This document shows, piece by piece, positions 25,053 to 34,788 of a DNA stretch of 64,000 nucleotides (position 1 is the stretch's first letter; every line of letters starts with the position of its first letter). Source of the DNA: Methylomonas montana (lineage in GTDB: Bacteria > Pseudomonadota > Gammaproteobacteria > Methylococcales > Methylomonadaceae); the NCBI RefSeq assembly GCF_030490285.1, contig NZ_CP129884.1:1116001-1180000 (forward strand), written 5' to 3'. Under the pieces are notes generated by a model. The model was not told the DNA's origin, did no database searches, and saw nothing but the letters and a program-made list of their open reading frames with translations. The position numbers and the translations under genes are program-made.

Positions 25053-27374
25053 ATGAGCAAAAGTTTAGTCATTGTAGAGTCACCGGCCAAATGCAAAACC
25101 ATCGAGAAATATCTGGGTAAGGACTTCCAGGTATTGGCCTCGTACGGCCACGTCCGCGATTTGATTCCGAAGGAAGGGGCTGTCGATCCGGATAACGGCT
25201 TTGCGATGAAGTACCAAGTGATCGATCGCAATCAGCGCCATTTGCAAGAGATCGGCAAAGCCATCAAGAACGTCGATACCCTGTATCTAGCGACTGACCC
25301 TGATAGGGAAGGCGAGGCGATTTCCTGGCATGTGTTTGAGCATCTCAAGGAAAAAAAACTGTTAAAAGACAAGGAAGTATTGCGGGTGGTGTTTCATGAA
25401 ATCACCAAAAAAGCCGTCACCGAGGCTATCGCCCATCCCACCGAGTTATCCAATAATCTGGTCAATGCCCAACAAGCGCGGCGAGCCCTCGATTATTTAG
25501 TCGGTTTTAATTTATCGCCGCTGTTGTGGAAAAAAATCCGTCGCGGCTTGTCGGCCGGCCGGGTGCAAAGTCCGGCCTTGCGGATGATCGTCGAACGCGA
25601 AATGGAAATCGAGGCGTTCAAGACCCGTGAGTATTGGTCGCATACCGCCGAAGCCAACGCGCAAGGGCTGCCGTTCAAGGCCAAATTGACGCATTTTAAC
25701 GGCGAAAAACTCAATCAATTCAGCTTTACCGACGAAGCGCAAGCGACGCAGGTCAAGCAAAGCTTGCTGGACGCCGCCGACGGACAATTGATCGTCGCCA
25801 AGCTGGAGAAAAAACAACGCAGTAAAAATCCGGCGCCGCCGTTCATCACTTCGACTTTGCAGCAGGAGGCGGCCCGCAAGCTGGGTTTTACCACCAAGCG
25901 CACGATGATGGTCGCCCAGCAATTGTACGAAGGCATCGATCTGGGCGGCGAAACCGTCGGTTTGATTTCGTATATGCGTACCGACTCGGTGAATCTGGCC
26001 GAAGAGGCTCTGGCCGATATTCGGGCGCTGATCGCCGAGAAGTATGGCGCTGACGATGTACCTAAAGAGCCGCGCCGTTTCAAGACTAAATCTAAAAACG
26101 CTCAGGAAGCCCACGAGGCGATACGGCCGACTTCGGTGCAGCGCTTGCCCGAGCAGGTGAAAAACAGGCTTAGCGCAGAGCAATTCAAGCTTTACGACTT
26201 GATCTGGAAGCGTACCGTCGCTTGCCAGATGATCCACGCCACCTTGAATCAGGTGGCGGTCGATCTTAATTGCGGTGGCGATAAAAACGTATTTCGCGCC
26301 ACCGGTTCCACGGTGACCAATCCCGGCTTCATGAAGGTTTATCTGGAAGGCGTGGATGACAGCAAGGAAGCCGCCGACGATCAGGATAGCCTGTTGCCGC
26401 CGATGGAAGAAGGCCGCCCGGTGGTGTTGAACGACATTGCCGCCACCCAGCATTTTACCGAACCGCCGCCGCGTTATAGCGAGGCGAGCTTGGTTAAGGC
26501 GTTGGAAGAGCATGGCATCGGCCGGCCGTCCACTTACGCGACGATCATCTCGACCTTGCAAAATCGCGAATATGTGACGATCGACAATAAGCGGTTTTAC
26601 CCGACCGATGTGGGGCGTATCGTCAACAAGTTCTTGACCGAACATTTCACTAAATACGTCGACTATAGCTTTACCGCGAATCTGGAAGACGATCTCGACG
26701 CGGTGTCGCGCGGCGAGAAGGATTGGATTCCGTTGATGAACGACTTTTGGCGGCCGTTCACGCAATTGATCAACGAGAAGGAAGAAAGCGTGCAACGCAA
26801 GGATGTCACGCAGGAGAGCATCGACGAAAAATGCCCGGACTGCGGCAGTCCGCTGTCAATCCGTTTAGGGCGTAACGGCCGCTTTATCGGCTGTACCAAT
26901 TATCCGACCTGTTCTTATACGCGTAATCTGGGTGATGACAATGCCGGTGCGGCGTCGGCCGAACCGGAAGTGGTCGAAGGCCGGGTGTGTCCGAAATGCG
27001 AATCGACGCTAGTGATTAAAACTGGCCGCTATGGCAAGTTTGTCGGTTGTAGTGCCTATCCGAAATGCAAGCACATAGAGCCTTTGGAAAAGCCAAGCGA
27101 CACCGGCGTGGAGTGTCCACAGTGCAAAAAAGGCGCGATCCTGAAACGTAAGGCGCGTAGCGGGAAGATTTTTTATTCCTGTTCGGAATATCCGAAATGC
27201 GATTACGCCTTGTGGGACGCGCCGATCAAGGAAAGTTGCCCGGACTGCAACTGGCCGATTCTGACCTTAAAAACCACCAAGCGCCGCGGTACCGAAAAAG
27301 TCTGCCCGCAGAAGGACTGTAAATACGCAACGCCTTACGAGGGCGATTCGGACGATGTCAACGGCCCCCAATAG
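25053..27374 (+). CDS. topA: DNA topoisomerase I (type IA)
   Basis: 773 residues. TOPRIM domain (LVIVESPAKCKTIEKYLG; acidic cluster YLATDPDREGEAISWH), then the gate domains with the catalytic Tyr in GLISYMRTDSVNL (about residue 307). The C-terminus has four Cys4 zinc ribbons: CPDC...CTNYPTC, CPKC...CSAYPKC, CPQC...CSEYPKC and CPDC...CPQKDC. It relaxes negative supercoils. The length is somewhat below the 865 of E. coli because the tail has fewer non-zinc domains. Confidence 0.97.
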   Translation: MSKSLVIVESPAKCKTIEKYLGKDFQVLASYGHVRDLIPKEGAVDPDNGFAMKYQVIDRNQRHLQEIGKAIKNVDTLYLATDPDREGEAISWHVFEHLKEKKLLKDKEVLRVVFHEITKKAVTEAIAHPTELSNNLVNAQQARRALDYLVGFNLSPLLWKKIRRGLSAGRVQSPALRMIVEREMEIEAFKTREYWSHTAEANAQGLPFKAKLTHFNGEKLNQFSFTDEAQATQVKQSLLDAADGQLIVAKLEKKQRSKNPAPPFITSTLQQEAARKLGFTTKRTMMVAQQLYEGIDLGGETVGLISYMRTDSVNLAEEALADIRALIAEKYGADDVPKEPRRFKTKSKNAQEAHEAIRPTSVQRLPEQVKNRLSAEQFKLYDLIWKRTVACQMIHATLNQVAVDLNCGGDKNVFRATGSTVTNPGFMKVYLEGVDDSKEAADDQDSLLPPMEEGRPVVLNDIAATQHFTEPPPRYSEASLVKALEEHGIGRPSTYATIISTLQNREYVTIDNKRFYPTDVGRIVNKFLTEHFTKYVDYSFTANLEDDLDAVSRGEKDWIPLMNDFWRPFTQLINEKEESVQRKDVTQESIDEKCPDCGSPLSIRLGRNGRFIGCTNYPTCSYTRNLGDDNAGAASAEPEVVEGRVCPKCESTLVIKTGRYGKFVGCSAYPKCKHIEPLEKPSDTGVECPQCKKGAILKRKARSGKIFYSCSEYPKCDYALWDAPIKESCPDCNWPILTLKTTKRRGTEKVCPQKDCKYATPYEGDSDDVNGPQ

Positions 27375-27400
27375 TGTCGTGTTCGACCGGTTTTGGTTGC

Positions 27401-27859
27401 TTAAGGCAGCGTAATTTGCTGTCCGACTTTCAGCAAGTGCTTATCGATAAAGCCGGAGGATAATTCCAGCATGTATCTAGCCGGGATTTTGGAGTCGTAA
27501 ATTCTGCACGGTTCGTGACGGCAGGGTTGCAAGTCTTTCAACATGGCCACGATTTTGCCGTCGCCGGATAAAAACAACACATCCAGGGCCAGCAAGGTGT
27601 TTTTCATCCAGACTCCGCGCCGGGATTGATCGGGATAGACAAACAACATGCCCTGGTCTTCGGTCAGTTCTCGTCGAAACATCAAGCCCCGTTCTCGACT
27701 GTCGTTATCGGCGGCGATAGCCACGTAGACGGTACGTTGTTGATCTACAAAAGTGATTTTATGATTGAAGTCGTCAAATTGGCTCGCCGCTGCCTGATTG
27801 CAGGACGATGCGCTTAGTAAAAACAAGCCAATCACAAAACGGGATAATCGAGTGTTCAC
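27401..27859 (-). CDS. Exported DUF192 protein
   Basis: 152 residues. An N-terminal signal (FVIGLFLLSASSCNQAAA) with a weak lipobox-like Cys is followed by a DUF192 domain: TVYVAIAADNDSRERGLMFR, QGMLFVYPDQSRRGVWMKNTLLALDVLFL, VAMLKDLQPC, ARYMLELSSGFIDKHLLKVGQQI. DUF192 proteins are small periplasmic beta-barrel-like folds of unclear function. It converges on topA with a 26-bp gap. Confidence 0.88.
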   Translation of the reverse strand: MNTRLSRFVIGLFLLSASSCNQAAASQFDDFNHKITFVDQQRTVYVAIAADNDSRERGLMFRRELTEDQGMLFVYPDQSRRGVWMKNTLLALDVLFLSGDGKIVAMLKDLQPCRHEPCRIYDSKIPARYMLELSSGFIDKHLLKVGQQITLP

Positions 27860-27928
27860 GCTGGATGCCGATAATATAAGGTTGTTTTTGAGGGGGCGGC
27901 TGATTATAATGCCGCGTTCATTTATTTT

Positions 27929-28012
<84 letters not shown>

Positions 28013-28120
28013 TTTCCCACGTTATCCGTAACGATACGACCTTAAGTTCCCCAGATTTAAACATCGCCGGCTGGTCTCCCAAAATATAAAACCGAATTTT
28101 TAATTTTTTGAGGTAATGCA

Positions 28121-29416
28121 ATGCAAGTTTCTGTCGAAAAGACATCAGAATTGAGCCGAAAAATGACTGTTAGTATTCCTGATGCCGTGGTTCAGGAAAA
28201 AATGGAAACTCGCTTTAAAAAACTTGCCCGCGAAGTAAAGGTCGACGGTTTTCGTCCGGGTAAAGTGCCGGCGAGCATGGTTAAGAAATTGTACGGCGAT
28301 AGAGTTAAAAACGAAGTGACTGGCGATTTGATTCAATCGACTTATTTCGAAGCACTGCAACAACAAGATCTGAACCCGGCCGGTCAGCCGCATATTCATC
28401 CGACCGAGAAAGCCGAAGGTTTTGAATATATCGCCGAGTTCGAAGTCTATCCGGAGATCGCGCTGGACGGTGTGAGCGAGCTGAAAGTCGAGCGTCCTTC
28501 CGCGACAGTTGAAGAGGCGGATGTCGACAATATGATCGAAAAGCTGCGTCAGCAAAAGAAAACCTGGAATACCGTGGAACGGGCTTCTCAGGAAAGCGAT
28601 CGGGTGACGATTAATTTCTCCGGCGTGTCCGAGGGCGAGAATTTTACCGACGGTAAAGTCGAAAATTATCAAGTCGAAATCGGCGGCAAACAGATGATTC
28701 CCGGTTTCGAGGATGAATTGAAAGGCTTGGCTGCGGGTGAGGGCAAAACTTTTTCGATTACTTTCCCGGATCAATACAACAGCGAAAAATTGGCCGGCAA
28801 AGTTGCCGAGTTCGAGATTGAATTAGTTAAAGTCGAAGAGCCAACTTTGCCTGTTGTCGATGAAGAATTTATTAAGGCTTACGGCGTGGAAGAAGGCGAC
28901 GCAGTCAGTTTCCGCACCGATGTGCGCGCCAATATGGAAAGAGAGTTGGTGCAAGGCCTGAAAAACAAGTTGAAAAATGCGGTGATGGATGCATTGTACG
29001 AAAACATCGTTATCAATATCCCGAACGCGCTGATCGATCAAGAAATTCAAGCCTTGATGAAACCTTACGCCGAACGCGCTAAAAACATGCGTTTGAAACT
29101 GGAAGACCTGAACTTGCCGAGGGATGTATTTGAAAATCAAGCAAAACGCCGAGTGGCCTTGGGTTTGATTCTTGGCGAAATCATCCATAAAAACGAGATT
29201 AAAGTCGATGCCGATAAAGTGCGTGCGGTGATCGAGGATATGGCGAAGAGTTATGAACGCCCCGAAGACGTTGTGAACTGGTATTATGCCGACAAGGCCC
29301 GTCTCAATGACGTGCAGCAGATGGTTTTAGAAGATCAGGCTGTTGCATGGATTGTCAGTCAGGCTAAAATCACCGACGTAACAGTTGGTTTCGATGCAGT
29401 GATGGAAAAACAGTAA
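28121..29416 (+). CDS. tig: Trigger factor
   Basis: 431 residues. The N-terminal ribosome-binding domain carries the signature GFRPGKVP (about residues 44-51). A central FKBP-like prolyl isomerase domain (DRVTINFSGVSEGENFTDG ... EIGGKQMIPGFEDEL) and the helical C-terminal chaperone domain follow. It meets nascent chains at the exit tunnel. First gene of tig-clpP-clpX-lon; ribosome-binding site GAGGT before ATG 28121. Confidence 0.97.
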   Translation: MQVSVEKTSELSRKMTVSIPDAVVQEKMETRFKKLAREVKVDGFRPGKVPASMVKKLYGDRVKNEVTGDLIQSTYFEALQQQDLNPAGQPHIHPTEKAEGFEYIAEFEVYPEIALDGVSELKVERPSATVEEADVDNMIEKLRQQKKTWNTVERASQESDRVTINFSGVSEGENFTDGKVENYQVEIGGKQMIPGFEDELKGLAAGEGKTFSITFPDQYNSEKLAGKVAEFEIELVKVEEPTLPVVDEEFIKAYGVEEGDAVSFRTDVRANMERELVQGLKNKLKNAVMDALYENIVINIPNALIDQEIQALMKPYAERAKNMRLKLEDLNLPRDVFENQAKRRVALGLILGEIIHKNEIKVDADKVRAVIEDMAKSYERPEDVVNWYYADKARLNDVQQMVLEDQAVAWIVSQAKITDVTVGFDAVMEKQ

Positions 29417-29432
29417 CGAATGAGGGCTAAAC

Positions 29433-30068
29433 GTGTTTAACCAAAATGTGATGAGCGAAATGATGGCGCCGCATGCGGCGGGTGGCTTAGTGCCGATTGT
29501 GGTTGAACAAACAGCTCGTGGGGAGAGATCGTTCGATATTTATTCCCGTTTGCTGAAAGAGCGGGTAATTTTTTTAGTTGGTCAAGTGGAAGATTACTCG
29601 GCTAATCTGGTGGTAGCGCAATTGCTGTTTCTGGAATCTGAAAATCCGGATAAAGATATTCATTTGTATATCAATTCTCCCGGCGGCTCAGTGACAGCGG
29701 GGATGTCGATTTATGACACCATGCAATTTATCAAACCCGATGTCAGCACCATGTGTATCGGTCAGGCCGCCAGTATGGGGGCTCTGTTGTTGGCCGGTGG
29801 TGCACATGGTAAACGCTATTGCTTGCCTCACTCCAGGGTGATGATTCATCAACCTTTGGGTGGTTTTCAAGGCCAAGCATCGGATTTTGATATTCATGCC
29901 AGGGAAATTTTGGCTATCCGTGACCGGTTGAATAAAATACTGGCTCATCATACCGGGCAGCCACTGGAAAAAATCCAGCAGGATACGGACCGGGATAATT
30001 TTCTGAGTTCTCAGCAAGCGGTTGATTACGGTTTGATCGATAAAGTATTGACTAGTCGTACTGTTTGA
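29433..30068 (+). CDS. clpP: ATP-dependent Clp protease proteolytic subunit
   Basis: 211 residues with a GTG start (29433) preceded by GAGGG at 6-7 bp; ATG 29451 is an alternative. The catalytic Ser lies in [14 protein letters not shown], the His in [11 protein letters not shown] and the Asp in the downstream DTDRDNF segment. It forms the barrel-shaped protease that pairs with ClpX, encoded next. Confidence 0.97.
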   Translation: MFNQNVMSEMMAPHAAGGLVPIVVEQTARGERSFDIYSRLLKERVIFLVGQVEDYSANLVVAQLLFLESENPDKDIHLYINSPGGSVTAGMSIYDTMQFIKPDVSTMCIGQAASMGALLLAGGAHGKRYCLPHSRVMIHQPLGGFQGQASDFDIHAREILAIRDRLNKILAHHTGQPLEKIQQDTDRDNFLSSQQAVDYGLIDKVLTSRTV

Positions 30069-30171
30069 TAAGTGTCGCGTTGCCTCGTCGAGAGTGCGGA
30101 GTGATTTGAATGTTAGTTTTTGATATATTTCATCGCCATGACGAGGCAATGTATCACGGTGGAGTCTGTCT

Positions 30172-31446
30172 ATGAGTAGAGACAAGAAAGGTAAAGACGA
30201 CGAAAAACTTCTTTACTGTTCTTTTTGCGGTAAGAGTCAAAATGAAGTCAGGAAGCTGATTGCAGGCCCATCTGTTTACGTTTGCGATGAGTGTGTAGAG
30301 CTATGCAATGACATAATCAGGGATGAGTTGCTGGAAGACGAAATGTCGGTGGGCGGCGGAGCGTTGCCTAAGCCGAAGGAAATCAAGCAAGAACTGGACG
30401 GCTACGTCATTGGCCAGGAAAATGCCAAAAAAATTCTAGCGGTGGCGGTTTACAACCATTACAAACGTTTGCGCAGCAATAGTAAGAAATCGGATGTCGA
30501 GCTGGCTAAGAGTAATATCTTGCTGATTGGTCCCACCGGCTCCGGAAAGACCTTGCTGGCGGAAACGTTAGCCAGATTATTGGATGTGCCGTTCACAATC
30601 GCTGATGCTACGACGCTGACCGAGGCCGGCTATGTCGGTGAAGACGTTGAAAACATCATTCTGAAAATATTGCAAAAATGCGATTACGATGTGGAAAAGG
30701 CGGAAACCGGTATCGTCTACATTGATGAAATCGATAAAATTTCTCGTAAGTCCGACAATCCGTCGATTACTCGCGATGTGTCCGGCGAAGGTGTGCAGCA
30801 AGCTTTGCTGAAGCTGATCGAAGGTACTGTTGCGTCTGTACCTCCGCAAGGTGGCCGCAAGCACCCGCAACAGGATTTTTTGCAGGTTAATACTGCGAAT
30901 ATCTTGTTCATCGTCGGCGGTGCATTTGCCGGTTTGGATAAGGTTATTAAACATCGTACCGAGAAAGGCGGTATCGGATTCTCGGCCGAAGTTAAAACCA
31001 AAGACGATAAACGAAACGTCGGCGAGATTTTCGCTGATGTCCGTTCCGAGGACTTGATCAAATATGGTTTGATTCCCGAGTTCGTCGGTCGTCTACCGGT
31101 GATAGCAACGCTGGACGAGTTGGATGAGGCTGCGCTGATCCAAATTCTCACTCAGCCTAAAAATGCCTTGATCAAACAATATAAACATTTGTTTGAGATG
31201 GAAGGCGCCGAATTGGAGTTTAGGGATGATTCCTTGTCGGCGATTGCTCGTAAATCGATGGAAAGAAAGACCGGTGCTAGGGGATTGCGTACCATCGTCG
31301 AGAATGTGTTGTTGGATACTATGTACGAACTACCTTCTAACGACAAAATATCGAAAGTGGTGATCGACGAGAGCGTCATTTTGGGTAACTCCGAGCCGAT
31401 TTTGGTCTATGAAACCGAGCAGAAATTGGTCGCTTCGGATGCTTAA
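30172..31446 (+). CDS. clpX: ClpX unfoldase, ATP-binding subunit of ClpXP
   Basis: 424 residues. The N-terminal zinc-binding domain has CSFCGKS and CDECVELC. The AAA+ module has Walker A GPTGSGKT (about residue 120), Walker [12 protein letters not shown] and the [24 protein letters not shown] stretch of ClpX. The [12 protein letters not shown] region follows. It unfolds substrates and feeds them to ClpP. A terminator follows the gene. Confidence 0.98.
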   Translation: MSRDKKGKDDEKLLYCSFCGKSQNEVRKLIAGPSVYVCDECVELCNDIIRDELLEDEMSVGGGALPKPKEIKQELDGYVIGQENAKKILAVAVYNHYKRLRSNSKKSDVELAKSNILLIGPTGSGKTLLAETLARLLDVPFTIADATTLTEAGYVGEDVENIILKILQKCDYDVEKAETGIVYIDEIDKISRKSDNPSITRDVSGEGVQQALLKLIEGTVASVPPQGGRKHPQQDFLQVNTANILFIVGGAFAGLDKVIKHRTEKGGIGFSAEVKTKDDKRNVGEIFADVRSEDLIKYGLIPEFVGRLPVIATLDELDEAALIQILTQPKNALIKQYKHLFEMEGAELEFRDDSLSAIARKSMERKTGARGLRTIVENVLLDTMYELPSNDKISKVVIDESVILGNSEPILVYETEQKLVASDA

Positions 31447-31500
31447 GCATCTGCGTTAAATACCAATTGCGCCTGATTAAGCGCAATAACCAAATTTGGA

Positions 31501-31532
31501 GGGGGCTTTGTTGTCAAAGTCCCCTTTTTTTT
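31501..31532 (+). terminator. Rho-independent terminator after clpX
   Basis: GGGGCTTTG (31502-31510), loop TTGT, CAAAGTCCCC (31515-31524), then eight T. It separates the clp transcript from lon. Confidence 0.9.
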
Positions 31533-31549
31533 GCTCGAAATTAAAGATA

Positions 31550-31577
31550 CTTGTTTTCTAAGGGATCATCCTCATAT
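31550..31577 (+). promoter_or_regulatory. Likely sigma-32 heat-shock promoter of lon
   Basis: CTTGTT (31550-31555), 14-bp spacer, CCTCATAT (31570-31577). The -10 box matches the sigma-32 consensus CCCCATNT at 7 of 8 positions and the -35 box matches CTTGAA at 4 of 6. Heat-shock control of lon is established in E. coli. It lies about 45 bp before lon. Confidence 0.6.
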
Positions 31578-31621
31578 AGGATGACATCTACTGTTTTGAG
31601 CTGCTCAAGGGAGCAAATGAA

Positions 31622-34039
31622 ATGACCGACTTAAATGCTAATGATGAACTGATCCCAGTCCTGCCTTTGCGGGATGTGGTGGTATATCCGCACATGGTAA
31701 TTCCATTGTTTGTTGGTAGAGGGATGTCAATCGATGCCCTCGACGCTGCCATCAAGCAGGATAAGCAGGTGCTGTTGGTCGCTCAAAAGCAGGCCGACAT
31801 CGACGAGCCTGGATTCGATGATTTGTACAAGGTCGGTACCCTGGCCAATATTTTGCAATTGTTGAAACTGCCGGACGGTACCGTGAAAGTCTTGGTTGAA
31901 GGTAGTCAGCGTTGTTCGGTGATTCGCTATCGGGAAGTGGACAACTATTGCGCGGCGAGCGTGGTTGAGTTGAGCGACGAACTCAATATTAACGAGCAAG
32001 AAGCGGAAGTTTTGCAGCGCACGGCGATTAATTCGTTCGATCAATATGTGAAATTGAATAATAAAATTCCCCCGGAAGTGTTGAACTCCTTGGCGGGCAT
32101 CGACGACCCTAGTCGTTTGGCCGATACCATGGCGGCGCATATGGCCTTAAAGGTTGAAGAAAAGCAGTCTATGCTGGAAATGATCGATGTCGCCAAGCGT
32201 TTGGAAAATCTGATGACGCTAATGGAGGGCGAAGTCGATATTCTGGAGATGGAAAAGAAAATTCGCGGTCGCGTTAAGAAGCAAATGGAAAAAAATCAGC
32301 GCGAATATTATCTGAACGAGCAAATGAAAGCCATTCAGAAAGAGCTGGGCGAAATGGACGAAGCCAGCAATGAAATCGAAGAATTGGAACGAAAAATTGC
32401 AGCGGCCGGCATGTCCGTCGAAGCGAAAACCAAGGCGACAGCCGAGCTGAATAAGCTGAAAATGATGTCGCCGATGTCAGCGGAAGCTACCGTGGTGCGC
32501 AATTACATTGACTGGATGGTCAATGTGCCTTGGAAAAAGAAAACCAAAGTCCGCCACGATTTGAAAGTAGCCGAAGAGGTATTGGAAGCCGAACATTACG
32601 GGTTGGATAAGGTCAAGGAGCGGATACTGGAATATCTCGCCGTGCAACAGCGTGTGAAGGCGCTGAAAGGGCCCATTTTGTGTCTGGTCGGTCCTCCGGG
32701 CGTTGGTAAAACCTCTCTTGGCCAGTCGATTGCGCGGGCCACCAACCGCAAGTATGTGCGGATGGCGTTAGGCGGGGTTAGAGATGAAGCGGAAATACGC
32801 GGGCATAGACGCACCTATATCGGTTCGATGCCTGGCAAGATTTTGCAAAATTTGTCGAAAATCAAAACCCGCAATCCGATGTTTTTGTTGGACGAAATCG
32901 ACAAGATGGCGGCGGATTTTCGCGGCGATCCAGCGTCGGCGTTATTGGAAGTACTTGATCCCGAGCAAAATCACACCTTTTCGGATCACTATCTGGAAGT
33001 GGATTTCGATTTGTCCGATGTAATGTTCGTTGCTACCGCTAACACGATGAATATTCCGGCGGCCTTGATGGACCGGATGGAAATTATCCGCCTGGCCGGT
33101 TATACCGAGGACGAAAAAATCAATATCGCCATGCGGTTTTTGATTCCCAAACAGATAAAAAATAACGGCCTGGCGGAGTCGGAAATTCATATCTCCGAAG
33201 CGGCGGTTAAAGATATTGTCAGGTATTACACACGCGAAGCCGGTGTCCGGGGATTGGAGCGGGAGATCTCGAAAATTTGCCGCAAAGTGGTCAAAGATTT
33301 ATTGCTGAAATCCAGAAAGGCTCGCACTTCAGTCACTGAAAAAAACCTGGATAAATATTTGGGTGTCAGACGATTCAGCTACGGTATGGCGGAAGATAAC
33401 GATCAGATCGGTCAAGTGACCGGTTTGGCCTGGACGGAAGTCGGTGGCGAACTGTTGACGATCGAAACGGCAGTCATGCCGGGCAAGGGCAAGCAATTGG
33501 CCACAGGTAAGCTGGGCGACGTGATGAAGGAGTCAATAGAGGCCGCCGTGACGGTCGTGAGAAGCCGAGCCAATATTTTGGGTATCGATAGCGATGTATT
33601 TCAGAAGAACGACATTCATATACACGTGCCGGAAGGTGCCACGCCAAAAGACGGGCCCAGCGCCGGTATCGGCATGTGTACAGCGATCATTTCGGCATTG
33701 ACCAAAATACCGGTTAGAGCGGATGTGGCGATGACCGGCGAAATTACATTGCGTGGCGAAGTGTTGCCGATCGGTGGCTTGAAAGAAAAACTGCTAGCCG
33801 CGCATCGTGGCGGCATTACTACTGTCGTGATTCCCGCTGAAAACGAAAAGGATCTGGCAGAGATACCGGAGAATATCAAACGTAATTTGGCGATTAAATG
33901 TGTGCGCTGGATAGATGAAGTGTTGGAGCTGGCTTTACAGTATATGCCAACGCCCATAACGGCGGTCGCGGTGCCTGAAATTGGTGAGGCTGCTGGTACT
34001 AAGGTTGAGGTAAAGCAGCAAGGCGTTGTCGCTCACTAG
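31622..34039 (+). CDS. lon: ATP-dependent protease La
   Basis: 805 residues. N-terminal LON substrate domain ([23 protein letters not shown]), long helical linker, AAA+ domain (Walker [10 protein letters not shown] at about residue 357; Walker [11 protein letters not shown]) and C-terminal Ser-Lys protease domain (Ser in [11 protein letters not shown] near 680, Lys in [14 protein letters not shown] near 722). It degrades misfolded and regulatory proteins. It has its own likely heat-shock promoter after the clpX terminator. Confidence 0.98.
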   Translation: MTDLNANDELIPVLPLRDVVVYPHMVIPLFVGRGMSIDALDAAIKQDKQVLLVAQKQADIDEPGFDDLYKVGTLANILQLLKLPDGTVKVLVEGSQRCSVIRYREVDNYCAASVVELSDELNINEQEAEVLQRTAINSFDQYVKLNNKIPPEVLNSLAGIDDPSRLADTMAAHMALKVEEKQSMLEMIDVAKRLENLMTLMEGEVDILEMEKKIRGRVKKQMEKNQREYYLNEQMKAIQKELGEMDEASNEIEELERKIAAAGMSVEAKTKATAELNKLKMMSPMSAEATVVRNYIDWMVNVPWKKKTKVRHDLKVAEEVLEAEHYGLDKVKERILEYLAVQQRVKALKGPILCLVGPPGVGKTSLGQSIARATNRKYVRMALGGVRDEAEIRGHRRTYIGSMPGKILQNLSKIKTRNPMFLLDEIDKMAADFRGDPASALLEVLDPEQNHTFSDHYLEVDFDLSDVMFVATANTMNIPAALMDRMEIIRLAGYTEDEKINIAMRFLIPKQIKNNGLAESEIHISEAAVKDIVRYYTREAGVRGLEREISKICRKVVKDLLLKSRKARTSVTEKNLDKYLGVRRFSYGMAEDNDQIGQVTGLAWTEVGGELLTIETAVMPGKGKQLATGKLGDVMKESIEAAVTVVRSRANILGIDSDVFQKNDIHIHVPEGATPKDGPSAGIGMCTAIISALTKIPVRADVAMTGEITLRGEVLPIGGLKEKLLAAHRGGITTVVIPAENEKDLAEIPENIKRNLAIKCVRWIDEVLELALQYMPTPITAVAVPEIGEAAGTKVEVKQQGVVAH

Positions 34040-34052
34040 GTGTAGGGTTGAA

Positions 34053-34087
34053 TCTGTGGAAACCATAAAAATCGTGGCTTCCACAGA
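34053..34087 (+). terminator. Long hairpin after lon, no T-run
   Basis: TCTGTGGAA (34053-34061) pairs with TTCCACAGA (34079-34087), extended inside by CCA/TGG. It starts 13 bp after the lon stop. There is no U-tract, so it may be a processing or stabilising stem at the lon 3' end, not a true terminator. Confidence 0.5.
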
Positions 34088-34096
34088 TGTCAACGC

Positions 34097-34151
34097 TTGA
34101 CATCGCTCGTAGGCGGTTGATATAAATGTCGGCCTCTCGCAGAGGAGAGGC
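34097..34151 (+). promoter_or_regulatory. Sigma-70 promoter and 5' UTR stem-loop of hupB
   Basis: A perfect -35 TTGACA (34097-34102), 18-bp spacer and -10 TATAAA (34121-34126). Transcription would start near 34133, about 113 bp before hupB. The leader begins with a strong hairpin GCCTCTC/GAGAGGC (34132-34138 with 34145-34151), which could protect the mRNA 5' end. Confidence 0.65.
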
Positions 34152-34245
34152 TGTAAATCGGGTTGGTGGAAAACCGGTTGGTGGGCAAATTTAACCGTTT
34201 GTTTGCTGAGCATAATTAATACAACGACATCCTAAGGGGAAATAA

Positions 34246-34518
34246 ATGAATAAATCGGAACTTATTGATGCAATCGCCAGTGCGTCTCAGTTAACCAAAG
34301 CCGATGCAGGTCGCGCTTTAGATGGTTTTATCAAAGCAGTAGAAGATGCTTTGAAACAAGGCGATTCCGTCGCTTTAGTCGGTTTTGGCACTTTCGATGT
34401 TAAAGAAAGAGCAGAGCGCAAAGGCCGTAATCCGCAAACAGGCGAAGAGATTACGATCAAGGCTGCAAAAATTCCTTCATTTAAAGCTGGTAAATCTTTA
34501 AAAGATGCTGTAAACTAG
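34246..34518 (+). CDS. hupB: DNA-binding protein HU
   Basis: 90 residues, the exact HU length. [25 protein letters not shown] and [22 protein letters not shown] (the DNA-bending arm with the conserved Pro) identify it. It compacts and bends DNA as a dimer. It follows lon, as in E. coli, but with its own promoter. Confidence 0.97.
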   Translation: MNKSELIDAIASASQLTKADAGRALDGFIKAVEDALKQGDSVALVGFGTFDVKERAERKGRNPQTGEEITIKAAKIPSFKAGKSLKDAVN

Positions 34519-34531
34519 CCGCTCTTTAGTC

Positions 34532-34607
34532 GGGTGCTTAGCTCAGCTGGGAGAGCATCGCCCTTACAAGGCGAGGGTCGGGGGTTCGAACCCCTCAGCA
34601 CCCACCA
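34532..34607 (+). tRNA. tRNA-Val (anticodon UAC)
   Basis: 76 nt with encoded CCA. Acceptor GGGTGCT (34532-34538) pairs with AGCACCC (34597-34603). D-loop AGCTCAGCTGGGAGAGC, anticodon loop TTACAAG with TAC, and T-loop GGTTCGAACCC are all canonical. Confidence 0.97.
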
Positions 34608-34613
34608 GACTTT

Positions 34614-34690
34614 GGAGCGGTAGTTCAGTTGGTTAGAATACCGGCCTGTCACGCCGGGGGTCGCGGGTTCGAGCCCCGTCCGCTCCGCCA
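34614..34690 (+). tRNA. tRNA-Asp (anticodon GUC)
   Basis: 77 nt with encoded CCA. Acceptor GGAGCGG (34614-34620) pairs with CCGCTCC (34680-34686). Anticodon loop CTGTCAC contains GTC; T-loop GGTTCGAGCCC is canonical. It is 6 bp after tRNA-Val, so the pair is one precursor, ended by the terminator at 34698. Confidence 0.97.
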
Positions 34691-34697
34691 AAACAGA

Positions 34698-34730
34698 AAC
34701 CTCGGGCCGTATGGTTCGAGGTTTTTTTTT
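34698..34730 (+). terminator. Terminator after the tRNA pair
   Basis: AACCTCG (34698-34704) pairs with CGAGGTT (34717-34723), followed by a run of T to 34730. It ends the tRNA-Val/tRNA-Asp transcript. Confidence 0.88.
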
Positions 34731-34788
34731 GCCTGTTAATTTTATGGCCTGAAGTGATCGGGTTTAATTCTGTTTAAGGACAGCGTTT

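Noticed and set aside
25512-26795. 427-codon minus-strand frame over topA
   Set aside because: Shadow of an undoubted topA gene, with composition typical of antisense frames.
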